The notes under the pieces: generated by a model
The model's input: only the letters and a program-made list of their open reading frames with translations
The model's database searches: none
Told to the model about the DNA's origin: nothing
NCBI GenBank assembly: GCA_032433765.1
Contig: JAVIAB010000139.1
Coordinates: 39,303,397 to 39,367,396, forward strand
DNA: 64,000 bases
Origin: Megaustenia siamemsis
Lineage: Eukaryota > Mollusca > Gastropoda > Stylommatophora > Ariophantidae
Direction: 5' to 3'
Shown: positions 1 through 11,019 of the stretch, one piece after another
Layout of the letters: each line of letters starts with the position of its first letter
Position numbering within the stretch: position 1 is the stretch's first letter
Made by a program: the position numbers and the translations under genes

Positions 1-1566
1 TCGCGCTAGTGCTCATATTTAGGGAATATCGCGCTAGTGCTCATATTTAGGGAATATCGCGCTGGTGCTCATATTTAGGGAATATCGTGTTAGTGCTCAT
101 ATTTAGGGAATATCGCGCTAGTGCTAATATTTAGGGAATATCGCGTTAGTGCTCATATTTAGGGAATATCGCGCTAGTGCTAATATTTATGGAATATCGC
201 GCTAGTGCTAATATTTAGGGAATATCGCGCTAGTGCTCATATTTAGGGAATATCGCGCTAGTGCTAATATTTAGGGAATATCGTGTTGGTGCTCATATTT
301 AGGGGATATCGTGTTAGTGCTCATATTTAGGGAATATCGCGCTAGTGCTAATATTTAGGGAATATCGTACTAGTGCTCATATTTAGGGAATATCGCGCTA
401 GTGCTAATATTTAGGGAATATCACGCTAGTGCTCATATTTAGGGAATATCGCGCTAGTGCTCATATTTAGGGAATATCGTGCTAGTGCTCATATTTAGGG
501 AATATCGCGCTGGTGCTCATATTAAGGGAATATCGTGTTAGTGCTCATATTTAGGGAATATCGCGTTAGTGCTCATATTTAGGGAATATCGCGCTAGTGC
601 TAATGTTTAGGGAATATCGCGCTAGTGCTCATATTTAGGGAATATCGCGCTAGTGCTAATATTTTGGGAATATCGCGCTAGTGCTAATATTTAGGGAATA
701 TCGCGCTAGTGCTCATATTTAGGGAATATCGCGCTAGTGCTAATATTTAGGGAATATCGTGTTGGTGCTCATATTTAGGGGATATCGTGTTAGTGCTCAT
801 ATTTAGGGAATATCGTGTTAGTGCTCATATTTAGGGAATATCGTGTTGGTGCTCATATTTACAGAATATCGCGCTAGTGCTCATATTTAAGGAATATCGC
901 GCTAGTGCTAATATTTAGGGAATATCGTGTTAGTGCTCATATTTAGGGAATATCGCGCTAGTGCTCATATTTATAGGATATCGTGTTAGTGCTCATATTT
1001 ATGGAATATCGTGTTAGTGCTCATATTAATTTAATATCGTGCTAGTGCTCATATTTATGGAATATCGTGTTAATGCTCATATTTATGGAATATCGTACTA
1101 GTGCTCATATTTATGGAATATCGTGCTAGTGCTAATATTTATGGAATATCGTGTTAGTGCTCATATTATGGAATATCGTGTTAGTGCTCACATTTTTGGA
1201 ATATCGTGTTAGTGCTCATATTTATGGAATATCGTGTTAGTGCTCATATTTATTTAATATCGTGCTAGTGCTCATATTTATGGAATATCGTGTTAATGCT
1301 CATATTTATGGAATATCGTACTAGTGCTCATATTTATGGAATATCGTGCTAGTGCTCATATTTATGGAATATCGTGTTAGTGCTCATATTATGGAATATC
1401 GTGTTAGTGCTCACATTTATGGAATATCGTGTTAGTGCTCATATTTATGGAATATCGTGTTAGTGCTCAAATTTATGGAATATCGTGCTAGTGCTCATAT
1501 TTATTGAATATCGTGCTAGTGCTCATATTTATGGAATATCGTGCTGGTGCTCATATTTAGGGAACA
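1..1566. repeat. 28-bp satellite array (about 56 units)
   Basis: Tandem 28-bp units containing GCTAGTGCTCATATTTAGGG or close variants fill the left edge, so the array probably continues outside the window. Up to about 960 most units carry AGGGAATATCGCGC. From about 960 to 1555 they shift to ATGGAATATCGTGT. A longer-range periodicity is visible: variant units around 57-316 recur at 505-792 (offset 448-476 bp, 16-17 units). A block near 1032 recurs near 1255 (offset 223 bp, 8 units less one base). The array ends in a degraded unit before AT-rich DNA. Non-coding. Confidence 0.97.
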
Positions 1567-1603
1567 TTAGCACCAATATTTTTTTTTATTATCGGCACAT
1601 ATT

Positions 1604-1755
1604 TTGAGTAGCTTAGCCAGAACTACGCCAGTGCCGTCCTTCTCTGATCATAAAAACACAGAATCCATTTAGGTCTGAGGAAATCTAGAAGCCGTCTATT
1701 TGCATCGAAACAACATCTTGTAGACCAGCTCAATAACCATCGCCATATCACTGCT
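1604..1755 (-). mobile_element. Highly diverged S1-type tRNA-derived SINE
   Basis: On the minus strand this aligns by eye with the young S1 SINE copies elsewhere in the window. Shared landmarks, in order on the plus strand, are the GTGCCG core segment, a CCATTTA...CTGAG stretch, an AGCCGTC block, a degraded B box (GCATCGAAAC where young copies have GGATCGAACC), TTGTAGACCAGCTCA and a degraded A-box end. Many substitutions and no visible TSD point to an old insertion. Confidence 0.6.
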
Positions 1756-2483
1756 ACTTTTCCTACGTTTCTTTCTATATTACTGTTACAACAATTCTTT
1801 TCTTCACTGAAATGCTCACTGAAACAGGTTGTGTCTCGTATTGTCTTTTCATGGTGTAAAATCTGTAGCCACTAATTAGTATATATTTATCCTTGCTTCC
1901 GTGGAGATCATTATGATGTTTCTTTCGTTTTATTTATTTTACTCAACACATTTTGACTTATGCACTTTCATCTAGACGTTTATGTTATGTAATTTGTTCT
2001 TTTAGTGTATTATTGAACTAGACGAGACATTAATATACAATTAGTGATTATTTGTTATTAGGTAATGCATGATAACATGCGAGTATAATATGACGTCATA
2101 GGGCAGTGAAATAATATTCACTAAACATTTAGAGGTGGAGGAGAATTCCCATTTTCCTTGTCATTATTTCCTCCAACCCACAGAGACAGGAAACTATTGT
2201 TGTTCATTGGGGTCGACCGTGTAGCATCAATCTGCTGCCGAATCTATGTTTACTATATCTCCAAACATGTAAAGGTAAGGATAAAGCACGAGACTTCAAT
2301 CGACGTCTTAGCACTCGAGTTTTCGCCTATATGTGCTCGACCGTCTATCCAGACGTGTTCGGAGACTTCTGGACAGTGTCGCTTCAAGCATCGAAACTCA
2401 CAATGCGAAGCGGCATTCCTCACCTTCCTAAAGTACTACCTCTGTACCCATTTCTGGCAGCGGCTGGGTCGACCGTGTGAGTA
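1756..2483. other. Unassigned AT-rich stretch
   Basis: No repeat, RNA gene or convincing coding region seen. A 142-codon open frame begins at 2158 and runs into the tRNA-like element that follows. Its predicted protein is compositionally unremarkable and resembles nothing I know. Confidence 0.6.
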
Positions 2484-2604
2484 TTTTTTTTCCCCTACCA
2501 TGAGTACAATTTATACTGCTTCCAGCGGGAATCGAACATGGATTGTCCAAACGTCGGTGGATCAGTCGGGTGTTTTCCCCAACTAGGCTACCGAGGTCCC
2601 CTCT
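2484..2604 (-). mobile_element. tRNA-like SINE head, different from S1
   Basis: Read on the minus strand, this starts GGGACCTCGGTAGCCTAG and carries an internal pol III promoter. The A box TAGCCTAGTTGG is at 2579-2590 and the B box GTTCGATTCCC at 2527-2537. The spacing between boxes is typical of a tRNA-derived head. Downstream sequence is T-rich on the plus strand and not shared with the S1 family. It could be a degenerate tRNA gene, but the central region does not fold into an obvious anticodon arm by eye, so a SINE head is more likely. Confidence 0.55.
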
Positions 2605-2728
2605 CCAAACATTTCCGTTACCAATGCGCCAATACAGACAGTTTTATTAATAAGTTAGCGTCGCATCAATGCTACGAGAAACAGCTTCCATGATTACAGA
2701 TGTTCATGATTATTTTCCTTCAACAAAT

Positions 2729-3478
2729 CTATTGACCTTTCGAGCCGTAACCGGCCCATAGGGCGTAGACCAAGATACACCTTCTCCTATATGAATTTTT
2801 GTTCTAGCAGTTTTCTTTTAAAGATATTTTATCAAATCTCGCCATCTGTCTCTGTTCTGTGCAAGCAGTTCTATCTCATTGAGGGAGCCGATTCCTGCTG
2901 CTCTTGCCTCTCTCATCAATGTTCTTCTCAGTGTCTCCCTGGGTCTTCCTCTTTTTCTTTTACCTGTTGTTTCCCATATGAGGGCTTGCTTTGCTATTCG
3001 ATTATTATCTCTTCTCATCACATGTCCAACGTATGACCATCGTCTTTTCTTTATTACTGAAGATATTAGTGGTTGATTGGCGATTTCTCTAATTTCCTCG
3101 TTTGTTTTGAATTCGTTCCATTCTATACCAAGTATTTTCCTTAGACATTTATTTTCGAATGCGTTCAACTTTGTTTCTATATCTCTTGTTGTTTTCCAGC
3201 TTTCACACGCATACGTAAGGGTTGATAGTACATTTGATTTGAATAGCCTAAGTTTTGTGTTTGTGCTAATGAGTTTTGATTTCCACAACTTTTCAAGGCT
3301 TCTGAAAGACATTGCTGCTTTAGCCAGTCTGATTCTAATTTCTTTGCTCGTATCCCCTTCTCGATCAATGTGACTTCCAAGATAGATGAAGTGATCGATC
3401 TCTTCTACTGGTTTGTTTTCCATGTATATTTTGTCACTTGTTGGAATTAAACTTTTCATGACTTTAGTCTTTTCATGT
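2729..3478 (-). mobile_element. L-B LINE, 5'-truncated copy
   Basis: The minus strand encodes an open C-terminal LINE frame (about 2818-3483, 221 codons) that ends with WRDLIKYL. It carries the conserved post-RT block: SWKTTRDIETKLNAFENKCL followed by a GHVMRRD motif and a KRGRPR basic patch. This is typical of APE-type non-LTR retrotransposons downstream of the reverse transcriptase domain. The 3' UTR contains CCCTATGGGCCGGTTACGGC and ends in GGTCAATAG, here with almost no (GATA)n tail. The 7-bp direct repeat AACAAAT at 2722-2728 and 3479-3485 is a TSD. Copies at 18.3, 22.7 and 28.0 kb share the 3' end but start at different 5' points. Confidence 0.93.
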
Positions 3479-3614
3479 AACAAATAGTTGACGATAATGC
3501 TAACTTTTCTTACCTTGTAGATTGATTGATTTCATTAAAATCACAAAACAAAGGGAGTATCCCTGTTCAGATCTACAGTGTCTTAATTAAAGATTTCGAA
3601 CATTTTGAACATAT

Positions 3615-4187
3615 CATCATCATCATCATCAAGTACCAGGTCTGCTGGCGTAGGCGATCATATCTCTCCACAATTTTTCGATCTTGACAGTTATTTATCA
3701 TTTCTGTTGTTGACCTTCTGCCAAGCCATTCTCTTAAGCTGTCTGGTATTTTTTCTCTTTGCTTTCCTCTATCTCTTCGTCTCTCAATTTTCCCAGTTGT
3801 TACAATATATTCCAGTTGTTCTCTTCTCATTACATGGCCAAAAAATGATGATTGCTTCTTCCTAATATTGGAAATTAGCTCTCTTTTTGCTTTGGCCTCT
3901 TTCAGAACGTTTTCATTACTCTTCTTAGCTGTCCGTTGTATTCTCAACATTCTTCCTTAAAACCACATTTCTACAGACTCCAATGATTTTCTTGTTTGTT
4001 GTCCTATTGTCCATGATTTACATCCATATGTTAAGACTGGCTCTACATAACATTTAAGATCTCTTTTTCTTGTTTCGATTGTCAAAAATGGATTTCATAA
4101 TATCTTCCTCATTTTTTTAAAGCTGCTTTTGCTTGAGCGATTCCGCATCTCGCCTCTTTTGTACATCTTCAGTCGAGGTATTTTATA
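3615..4187 (-). mobile_element. L-C LINE, 5'-truncated copy
   Basis: The minus strand carries the C-terminal part of a LINE ORF. An open stretch at 3573-3950 contains FFGHVMRREQLEYIVTTGKI, a basic patch and DRKIVERYDR, where other copies read DRKLWKDMITYA. The sequence upstream on the same strand matches the other L-C copies but is frameshifted. The element ends in a (GAT)n tail, read as ATCATCATC on the plus strand from 3615. The TSD is TGAACATAT at 3606-3614 and 4188-4196. A run of methionines at the end of the open frame is the translated tail, not a protein feature. Confidence 0.9.
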
Positions 4188-4351
4188 TGAACATATAAAA
4201 TAAACATAAACTGGTATGCTGCATCGAAACTAATGGAAAGACAATACAAACTACAAGATTCGAACATAATGTATATAATCACGTGTTGTCGGTAACGTTG
4301 TGATGCATAACAATCGTACCAATTATAGAAGCCGATTTAAAAAAAAATAAA

Positions 4352-4478
4352 ACCATCATCATCAAGTATCGTGCCTGATGGCGTAAGTGTTCATGTCTCT
4401 CTACAACTTTCGATCTCGACAGTTATTTATTATTTCCGTCGTTGACCTTCTGCTAAGCCATTCTCTTTAGCTGCTTGT
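4352..4478 (-). mobile_element. L-C LINE 3' end, very short copy
   Basis: The ATCATCATCAAG tail is followed by the same 3' terminal sequence as the copy 700 bp upstream, with scattered substitutions (for example CGTGCCTGATGGCGTAAG). Only about 120 bp of the element is present. I could not settle a target-site duplication. Confidence 0.8.
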
Positions 4479-5005
4479 ACCTAAACTTGCCAATTATCAT
4501 AAAATCCTTCTTATTTTTTTTGTTCACCCGCTTAGTTGGCATGGAAGATTTATGTCGCTAGTCTGCGACACAGCAGCGATATTTGCGTCATTAGGCCCGA
4601 TACATCCGTCAACGGCAACGGTAGATTCCTTCGAGAATATTAGCCCGGGCAACGGTCAAGTTTGGTCTATTCTTTTGCACTTTTAACTACCAATGGTTCT
4701 TTAACGAGCGTGAGTGCACACAGAACCACTTGTTCTTTGCCGTTATCTGAGCGGGCTCGACGCCGGATCTTATTACCCAGATACCAGGGGACGGTAACGC
4801 AACGAAAACACCGCGAAAACACCACGGATTCTATTTGGAAAAATGTAAACCACATGTGGTAGAACCCTGGTTCTTTCCTGTTAAGAGGATGACGTCTAAC
4901 ATCTAGAACACCCAGCCATCTATAAAATCATTAAAATGTCAAAGAAGAAAAAAAGAACCTCCTGGCATATTAAATGTGGCTTTTAAAGAACACAGTATGT
5001 GTGTG
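4479..5005. other. Unassigned stretch
   Basis: More GC-rich than its surroundings around 4560-4860. Open frames of about 60 codons on both strands overlap each other, and neither is convincing. No repeat recognised. Confidence 0.5.
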
Positions 5006-5017
5006 CACATCATTGTA

Positions 5018-5274
5018 AAAAAGTAAAGTACACCCGTCACACCAAGTGGCGTATAGGGAATATGGTGTTAGTGACCATAAATTTTACAGACCTTCGGCAC
5101 ATGGTTTTTGGGGTAATGTTGTCGGTATTACGCCCGTGCCGCTTTACTTTCCCGGAAAAAAAATCCGGTACTCATTACAGGATTGGTGAACCGGAAGCCG
5201 TCGATTGGGATCGAACCCTACTTCTTGTCCTTTGTAGTCCAGTTCATTAATCACTGGGCTATCGCGGCTCCCCA
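5018..5274 (-). mobile_element. S1 tRNA-derived SINE
   Basis: A full-length young copy in minus orientation. The tRNA-like head at the right end reads, on the minus strand, GGGAGCCGCGATAGCCCAGT, and includes an A box (TAGCCCAGTG) and a B box (GGTTCGATCCC). A body follows with GGAAAGTAAAGCGGCACGGG and GACCTTCGGCAC (plus-strand sense), and a TACTTTACTTT-type 3' end. The TSD CACATCATTGTA (12 bp) lies at 5006-5017 and 5275-5286. The S1 consensus length in this window is about 255 bp. Confidence 0.95.
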
Positions 5275-5319
5275 CACATCATTGTACTATCAGCATATTT
5301 TGTGTGTGTGTGGGGGGAG

Positions 5320-5478
5320 GTGGAAGGCGGTCAGCACTGCGTGAGTGCTGTTTTAATTCCAATTTAAACAAATATACTGTACCCATTTAATTTTGGATGA
5401 ACCTAGGGGCCGATTACCAGGATCGAACATTTCCTCTTGTACTCAACAGCCCAGCACATTAACCAATGTTCTGATGCG
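5320..5478 (-). mobile_element. Diverged S1 SINE remnant
   Basis: The same order of blocks as S1 in minus orientation: GTACCCATTTAA, a GGATGAACC segment, GGATCGAACATTTCCTCTTG (degraded B box region), then CAGCACATTAACCAATG where young copies have CAGTTCATTAATCACTG. The head is degraded and no TSD is visible. An older copy of the same family. Confidence 0.65.
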
Positions 5479-6146
5479 GATTTTATAATAACATAGGGAG
5501 GAGAGAACTGAATTAAATTTCAACATATAAACATAAAATTGTACAGCAGAAAACAGAAGACAGTACACAATTGTGTACGAACACAAATATCACGCGTTTA
5601 GATCTCGTTGCGATGTCTTCACAAGGCTCTGACTGAAGCTAAGTAGAAATCTGTTTACACAATCGTATTGCACGAGTGCGTTGTCGTGTCATACTGACGA
5701 AGACCTGTGACTGAAACGTTTATGATTTTACATTTTCTTCTAGTTAGAAAAGCTGCTGTATACAACGTTATTTTTGTTTTCTACGTTTCATTCAGCTTTA
5801 CAGCAGCCGTACACGAGTTTTTGTTACATATAATTGTGAGTATCTCTAAATTAAGCTTCGTCGTTTTAGTCAAACGCAGTTTTAAGTGAGAGAGCAGGGT
5901 TCTTCTTGCTATTAATACTTTCGTCAACTGAGCAATTCATGCACCAATTATTTGTTCGGCTTGGTCGACTTGATAGTGACAGGTATGGCATTAAAGCAAT
6001 ACCTCTTCGTTGTCATACCAAAGCGCTAACTTCCACTCCCCCCGACACTATCAGAGTAGATGGGCAACACTGATGTACCGGGTAGGATACTACGACCCTT
6101 CTTCTGTCACTATTCTTCTTTCAAGCAGCCGAAAATGTCGAACAAT
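5479..6146. other. Unassigned stretch
   Basis: No gene recognised. Around 5697-5730 the string GAAGACCTGTGACTGAAACG resembles the 3' part of the dispersed repeat G described at 13.6 and 30.5 kb, but it is too short to claim as a copy. A 60-codon open frame at 5707-5889 is not convincing. Confidence 0.5.
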
Positions 6147-7008
6147 ACTCTACCAACATATATATTTATATCACTCTACCAACATAGATATTTATATCAC
6201 TCTACCAACATAGATATTTATATCACTCTACCAACATAAATATTAATATCACTCTACACACATAGATATTTATATCACTCTACCAACATAGATATGTATA
6301 TCACTCTACCAACATAGATATTTATTCCACTCTACCAACATAGATATTTATATCATACTACGAACATATATTTATATCACTCTACGATCATAAATATTTA
6401 TATCACTCTACCAACATAGATATTTATTTCATCTACCAACATCGATATTTATATCACTCTACGAACATACATATTTATATCACTCTACCAACACAGATAT
6501 TTATTTCACTCTACCAACACAGATATGTATATCACTCTACGAACATAGATATTTATATCACTCTACCAACACATATATTTATATCACTCTACCAACACAG
6601 ATATTTATATCACTCTACGAACATAGATATTTATATCACTCTACCAACACAGATATTTATATCACTCTACCAACACAGATATTTATATCACTCTACGAAC
6701 ATAGATATTTATATCACTCTACCAACATAGATGTTTATATCACTCTACGAACATAGGTATTTATATCACTCTACGAACATAGATGTTTATATCACTCTAC
6801 GAACATAGATATTTATATCACTCTACGAACATAGATATTTATATCACTCTACGAACATAGATGTTTATATCACTCTACGAACATAGATATTTATATCACT
6901 CTACGAACATAGATGTTTATATCACTCTACGAACATATATATTTATATCACTCTACGAACATAGATATTTATATCACTCTACGAACATAGATGTTTATAT
7001 CACTCTAC
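6147..7008. repeat. 26-bp satellite, left half (about 33 units)
   Basis: The unit contains TATATCACTCTACCAACATA. The left portion mostly reads CTACCAACATAG or CACAG, while the right portion reads CTACGAACATAG. The array is interrupted at 7008 by element E and resumes at 7794 with the CTACGAAC variant, so the insertion came after this variant had spread. Confidence 0.97.
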
Positions 7009-7793
7009 ACATTAATGTAAACTACTTCGTCAGTCGCAGTTTTGTCTCTTTGGGGAAGTTGCTTCGTGTATTGTTCGTCGTAGACTGTTTACACTTGAGT
7101 AATCAGACATAAGTCTAAAGGTATCGAGATTATGAGTTTGGCGACATTGTGTCCTACGTCATCGTATTGGTTCCCTAAACCGGCCGTGCGCAAATCTTAC
7201 GGTCTGCTGTTTGATGTGCAACAAGAATAAATTGACGACTGACTGTGTGTCTATATGTTCGGAATTGGAGTCATCAACGATGGCCTAACATCATCAAGTG
7301 CTACGATGATCATCATTTTCGGGAGGACGTGACTTACCGGTATATGGGGATAGGCGGCGGGAACAAATGGAGGCTATGCATGAAATGTGTTCCTTGTTGC
7401 AGTTTCCTCATATTACAAGTCGCATGTCTGTGTTAGTCACCTCTAGTGACTCGGGCAGATGGTGCTCGTAAACCTGGGAAGGCCGACCATCTAAGGGCAG
7501 AATCCCCCGACAGAAAAGATCAACTGCTGCCTTGCAGGAAGATTGGGGACAATCAAAGGCTAAGGAAAGCAAACCTGAAAAAATGCTGGCTGAAATCGGA
7601 TGCACTGGGCCACTGGCGCAGAACACAGTGCAACGTATTAACGGGTGTTCAGTCAGAGTGGATCTGACAGACTCTAATTGTGATGTTCTGTCTGTGGGGG
7701 CGATCAACACACTTAGCCTGACAGCTGACTTCATATGAGAGTCTGGAATCCTTACTCTGATTGAGTCCTGAACGCAGAGAGAGAGAGAGAGAG
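7009..7793 (+). mobile_element. Element E, GA-tailed retroelement (long copy)
   Basis: A 785-bp insertion in the 26-bp satellite. It is flanked by ATATCACTCTAC at 6997-7008 and 7794-7805, a 12-bp TSD or simply satellite sequence. It ends in a (GA)n tail just before 7794. From about 7455 to the tail it matches, in inverse orientation, the shorter copy at 15527-15886, which behaves as a 5'-truncated copy. Shared landmarks are CAGATGGTGCTCGTAAACC, CTGGGCCACTGGCGCAGAAC and GACTCAATCAGAGTAA (complement). A 5'-variable, 3'-fixed copy with a simple tail suggests LINE-type mobilisation. The open frames are short and I recognise no protein domain, so this could be the 3' UTR plus ORF end of an unknown LINE, or a long SINE. 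Confidence 0.75.
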
Positions 7794-7998
7794 ATATCAC
7801 TCTACGAACATAGATGTTTATATCACTCTACGAACATATATATTTATATCACTCTACGAACATATATATTTATATCACTCTACGAACATAGATATTTATA
7901 TCACTCTACGAACATAGATATTTATATCACTCTACGAACATAGATATTTATATCACTCTACGAACATAGATATTTATATCACTCTACCAACACAGACA
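7794..7998. repeat. 26-bp satellite, right half (about 8 units)
   Basis: Continuation of the 6147-7008 array after element E. Units are nearly identical (CTACGAACATAGATATTTAT), and the last unit returns to the CTACCAACACAG variant. Confidence 0.96.
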
Positions 7999-8369
7999 TT
8001 CCTGCAAAAGAAAAACCCCAAATTACATCCCTTACTGTAGTTGGAACCAGCATATACTTTTACATTCAGCAAATTCATTCAAAATGCCAGCTTCGTGTAA
8101 CTTAATTAAAATAATAATAGTTTTCACTTACCAAGGTGTTGCTTCGCGATGAAGCAAGCACTAGTGAAACAGGAACAAAGAATTACTGCAAAAGTGCATG
8201 CACATTAATGGAGAGGTATTGCAACAACACCCCGTGTGTAGGATTTTTCTGATTACGGCTCTAATACGTTTTATGTCTGTGCTATCTTTGATTTGAAATC
8301 GCACAGAGTGTAAGACCGTTCAGTAAATAATCAAAACGAATTTTAAGAAAAACGGTCAGTGGATCTTTT
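7999..8369. other. Unassigned stretch
   Basis: AT-rich. No repeat, RNA gene or plausible ORF seen. Confidence 0.6.
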
Positions 8370-8725
8370 AATCTTGTTTGTCATTTTCAACTCCTTCATG
8401 TCGAATTAACGTTTTAATGTTGTTTTTAATTCCTTCAAGTTGTTATTACTTCATGCCAGTTTAACTCCTTTATACCATTTGTATCTTCTTCATGATCCTT
8501 CTAATTACATCGTTACGGTTTTTGTAAAAGTTCTTCATGTCGTTTTTAACTCTTTTTACCGCCTTTTAACTTTGTCGTGTCACTTTTAACTCTTCTTACT
8601 GCCTTTTAACTTTGTCATTTAACTCTTCATTCAGCCTTTTAAATTTGTCGTGTCGCATTTAACTTTTCATACCGCCTTTTAACTTTGTCGTGTCACTATT
8701 AACTTCTCACATTTATATTTCCATT
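8370..8725. repeat. Degenerate tandem repeat, CTTTTAACTTTGTCGTGTCA type
   Basis: Repeated strings of the form CCTTTTAACTTTGTCGTGTC, separated by TTAACTCTTC-like segments, recur at roughly 45-bp spacing. The last 200 bp are the clearest, and the left part is much eroded. Not coding. Confidence 0.7.
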
Positions 8726-9560
8726 ACTCTATTAATTTTGTTAAATGTAAAATTTCAAGAAGTCACGATATGTGATACTTTCATTGTTCATTCGACAAAC
8801 TTCTACCACGCTCCACATTGATGCGGAAGTTTGGACTGGGATTATTTGTGATGAATTCTGTAAGAATCACATTACAAATGTGATTGTCCTTCCAATTTAC
8901 AGTGAAGATTCCCTCCTTCATGAGATATGTCACGTCTTCGGGGATTAATGCTCGGGAATGGAGGTGGCGGGGGATCGGGGATGAGGGATACTACCTTTAT
9001 TTTTTTTCCCATGATTTACTCTTCACATCATTATCTCTATACTATTCTTCTGGGAGTTCTTGGTACACATTATTGCTAAGGGAAACAGAAGAGAAGATAA
9101 AAACGCGTGTCCATTAATCTTAATTTACTCTGTGATTAATCATTACACTTTCATCGTCTTCGATAAATTACAGGGGTTTATTTTTATCCCACAAGAATTA
9201 CAGAGAAGGCAGCCTGAAAGTAATTAATGTTTTTTTTTTTCAATTTATAATTGGGAGGATATTTATATTTATTGAAGCAAATAATAAAATGAGCCTTTAA
9301 GGAACCGTGGATGAATAAAGAAAGTGTGGAAGACGAGAAACTATTGGAAGAGAATGTAAAAGAAATAACAGGACTGAGGTTCGCCATCGAATAACTGCAG
9401 TCAGAGACGAATGAGGGAGAAGGTGGTTACGAGTATTAGAGTTCTCTAAATGGCCTTCCGAGATGTATTATTGAAGAAGAAAAAAATAGAAAAAAAATAC
9501 AATTCAGACTCCGGTTGCTACATTCATTCCTTCATAGTCCATATAAAAGATATTGAAAAC
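8726..9560. other. Unassigned AT-rich stretch
   Basis: Open frames of 60-80 codons (8884-9117 plus, 9184-9387 minus) show no recognisable domain. Poly-T and poly-A runs occur near 9000 and 9230-9240. I see no mobile element boundary. Confidence 0.55.
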
Positions 9561-9562
9561 TA

Positions 9563-9735
9563 TTATCATTATCAAGTACCGTGTCTTCTGGCGTAGGTGA
9601 TCATGTCTATTCACAACTTTCGATCACGTGAGTTATTTATCATTTCTGTTGTTGACCTTCTGCAAAGTCATTCTCTTAAACTGTCTGGTATCTTTTCTCT
9701 TTGCTTCCCTCTATCACTTCGTCCCTCGATTTAGT
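9563..9735 (-). mobile_element. L-C LINE 3' fragment
   Basis: The plus strand reads ATCAAGTACCGTGTCTTCTG and continues through the same 3' coding segment as the 3.6-kb copy, ending near CTTCGTCCCTCGATTTAG. On the minus strand this is the part of the ORF end that other copies keep as the KQREK...REWLGRRSTT region, but with frame-breaking changes. No clear TSD. Confidence 0.82.
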
Positions 9736-9759
9736 GTTATGTTGGATAGTTTTATCTGC

Positions 9760-9880
9760 TACTGCATGAGGTAAACAGTGCAACCTGTGGCTGCCCTGCT
9801 GCCTTGTAGGTATGCTAGGGGGAATGAAAGGCTAAGGAAGGGTACTCTGAAGTAAAACAACCCCACTGCCGCGTGGGTGA
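9760..9880 (+). mobile_element. Diverged remnant related to element E
   Basis: CTGCTGCCTTGTAGGTATGC and AAAGGCTAAGGAAGG align with the CTGCTGCCTTGCAGGAAGAT ... AAAGGCTAAGGAAAG portion of element E at 7525-7580. The match is short and interrupted, so family membership is tentative. Confidence 0.45.
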
Positions 9881-10009
9881 GACATTTTAGTCAAAGGCTA
9901 GCGGAGCCAACGTAAACAAACCGACAGATGGCAACTGAAAAAGACAGCGTAATTTTTTTGTACAATCAAGAATCGTTGAAAATCAGGTCCTTTCATAATC
10001 CGGAATATT

Positions 10010-10365
10010 CTACGCTGAACAGAAGTCCCACATTTGATTTTTTTCCGTGCCAAGTCGTCAGTCAACCCAGTTTTTCTTTTCCCTTTCCGACCTTCTATTT
10101 TTATTGCTGTTATTAAATATCCTAACCCACGTCTTCTCTATAAATGTCTCATAAAATTAGACTACTTTATTAGTATTTGTTGTATAACCATCCTCTTTTC
10201 ATATGCATCTTTTAGTACCTCTTCAGTGGGTTATTTAGTTATCCAATGCACCTTTAGCATCCTTCTAAAAACCATATTTCAACTGGTTCTATCTGGCGCG
10301 TATCTCTTTGTTTACTGTCCATGATTGGTAACTATGTAGCAACACTGGTTCGGCGAAGCATCGTA
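10010..10365 (-). mobile_element. Degenerate LINE ORF C-terminal fragment
   Basis: The minus strand, read across frame breaks, keeps the usual LINE C-terminal order: a SYQSW-like segment, VEIWFL, KDAYEKRM, then YLITAIKIEGRKGKRKT. This corresponds to the W-x-hhRRML...GHhhRR...GKIEGRRGRGRQR layout of LINE ORF2 tails. It is too eroded to place in L-A to L-D. It explains the AT-rich block that otherwise looks empty. Confidence 0.6.
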
Positions 10366-10529
10366 AAGCCTTTTTGTACTAACTCTCAATGATAGTTACT
10401 TGTTACACAGATATTTAATTTTATTTTAAAGTTCTCTTGGCCTGTAAGGTTGTGCTTGTTACCTCCATAATTCATTTCTATCTGAAATGTTAACACTGTT
10501 CCCTGTTATTTAAAGAACTCCATTTCTTT

Positions 10530-10582
10530 AATAGTTGCTACAACTGGTTATTAGTTGTTACAGCTGGTTATTAGTTGCTACA
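10530..10582. repeat. 20-bp satellite, left stub
   Basis: Units TTAGTTGCTACAGCTGGTTA and variants precede the L-A insertion at 10583. They are in phase with the long array that resumes at 11020. Confidence 0.92.
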
Positions 10583-11019
10583 TCATCATCATCGAGTGCC
10601 TTCTCCACAACGAAGGTTGGCTACGCCATGGAGCGCCATTCTGCTCTGTCTCTTGCTTTGATGGCGCAGGTTGTCATAGGCTGATTTGTCCATCTTTTGA
10701 TGTTACTCGTCCATGTTAGTCTTGGTCTGTCTCTGCCTCTTTTACCTTGTATTTTCCCTTCCAATATAACTTTTATTAGGCTGTTGTGTCTTTTAACATG
10801 CCCCAAAAATTGCATTTGTCTTCTTCTAATTGTGTTTAGTAGTTCTCTTTTCATTTTTAGTTGTTTTAAGACTTCATCGTTTGTTTTCTTTTCCTTCCAT
10901 CCAATTCTACCTATTCTTCTATATATCCCCATTTCGGAGGCTTTAATTCTCTGTTCTGTTTGTTTTCGTGCCTAATGTCCATGTTTCTGCACCATATAGG
11001 AATGTTGAGAAGGTATAAC
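10583..11019 (-). mobile_element. L-A LINE, 5'-truncated copy inside 20-bp satellite
   Basis: The minus strand encodes the L-A ORF end (10621-10932): RIGRIGWKEKKTNDEVLKQL, then QMQFLGHVKRHNSLIKVILE, a KRGRDRPR patch and the terminal RAEWRSMA region. The (GAT)n-type tail is read on the plus strand as ATCATCATCGAGTGCC from 10583. Flanks ATTAGTTGCTACA at 10570-10582 and 11020-11032 form a 13-bp TSD, although satellite sequence alone would also give this. The element starts at the segment for the W-T-x-G conserved region upstream of the GHV motif. Confidence 0.93.

Noticed and set aside
2158..2586. 142-codon frame as a gene
   Set aside because: Its 3' third overlaps a tRNA-like SINE head and there is no known similarity.
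4999..5286. Functional tRNA genes at the S1 heads
   Set aside because: A and B boxes are present, but the elements continue into a SINE body, are flanked by TSDs and occur in many copies.
1..7998. CRISPR array (regular short repeats)
   Set aside because: Head-to-tail satellites without unique spacers, and the surrounding LINEs and SINEs show a eukaryotic genome.
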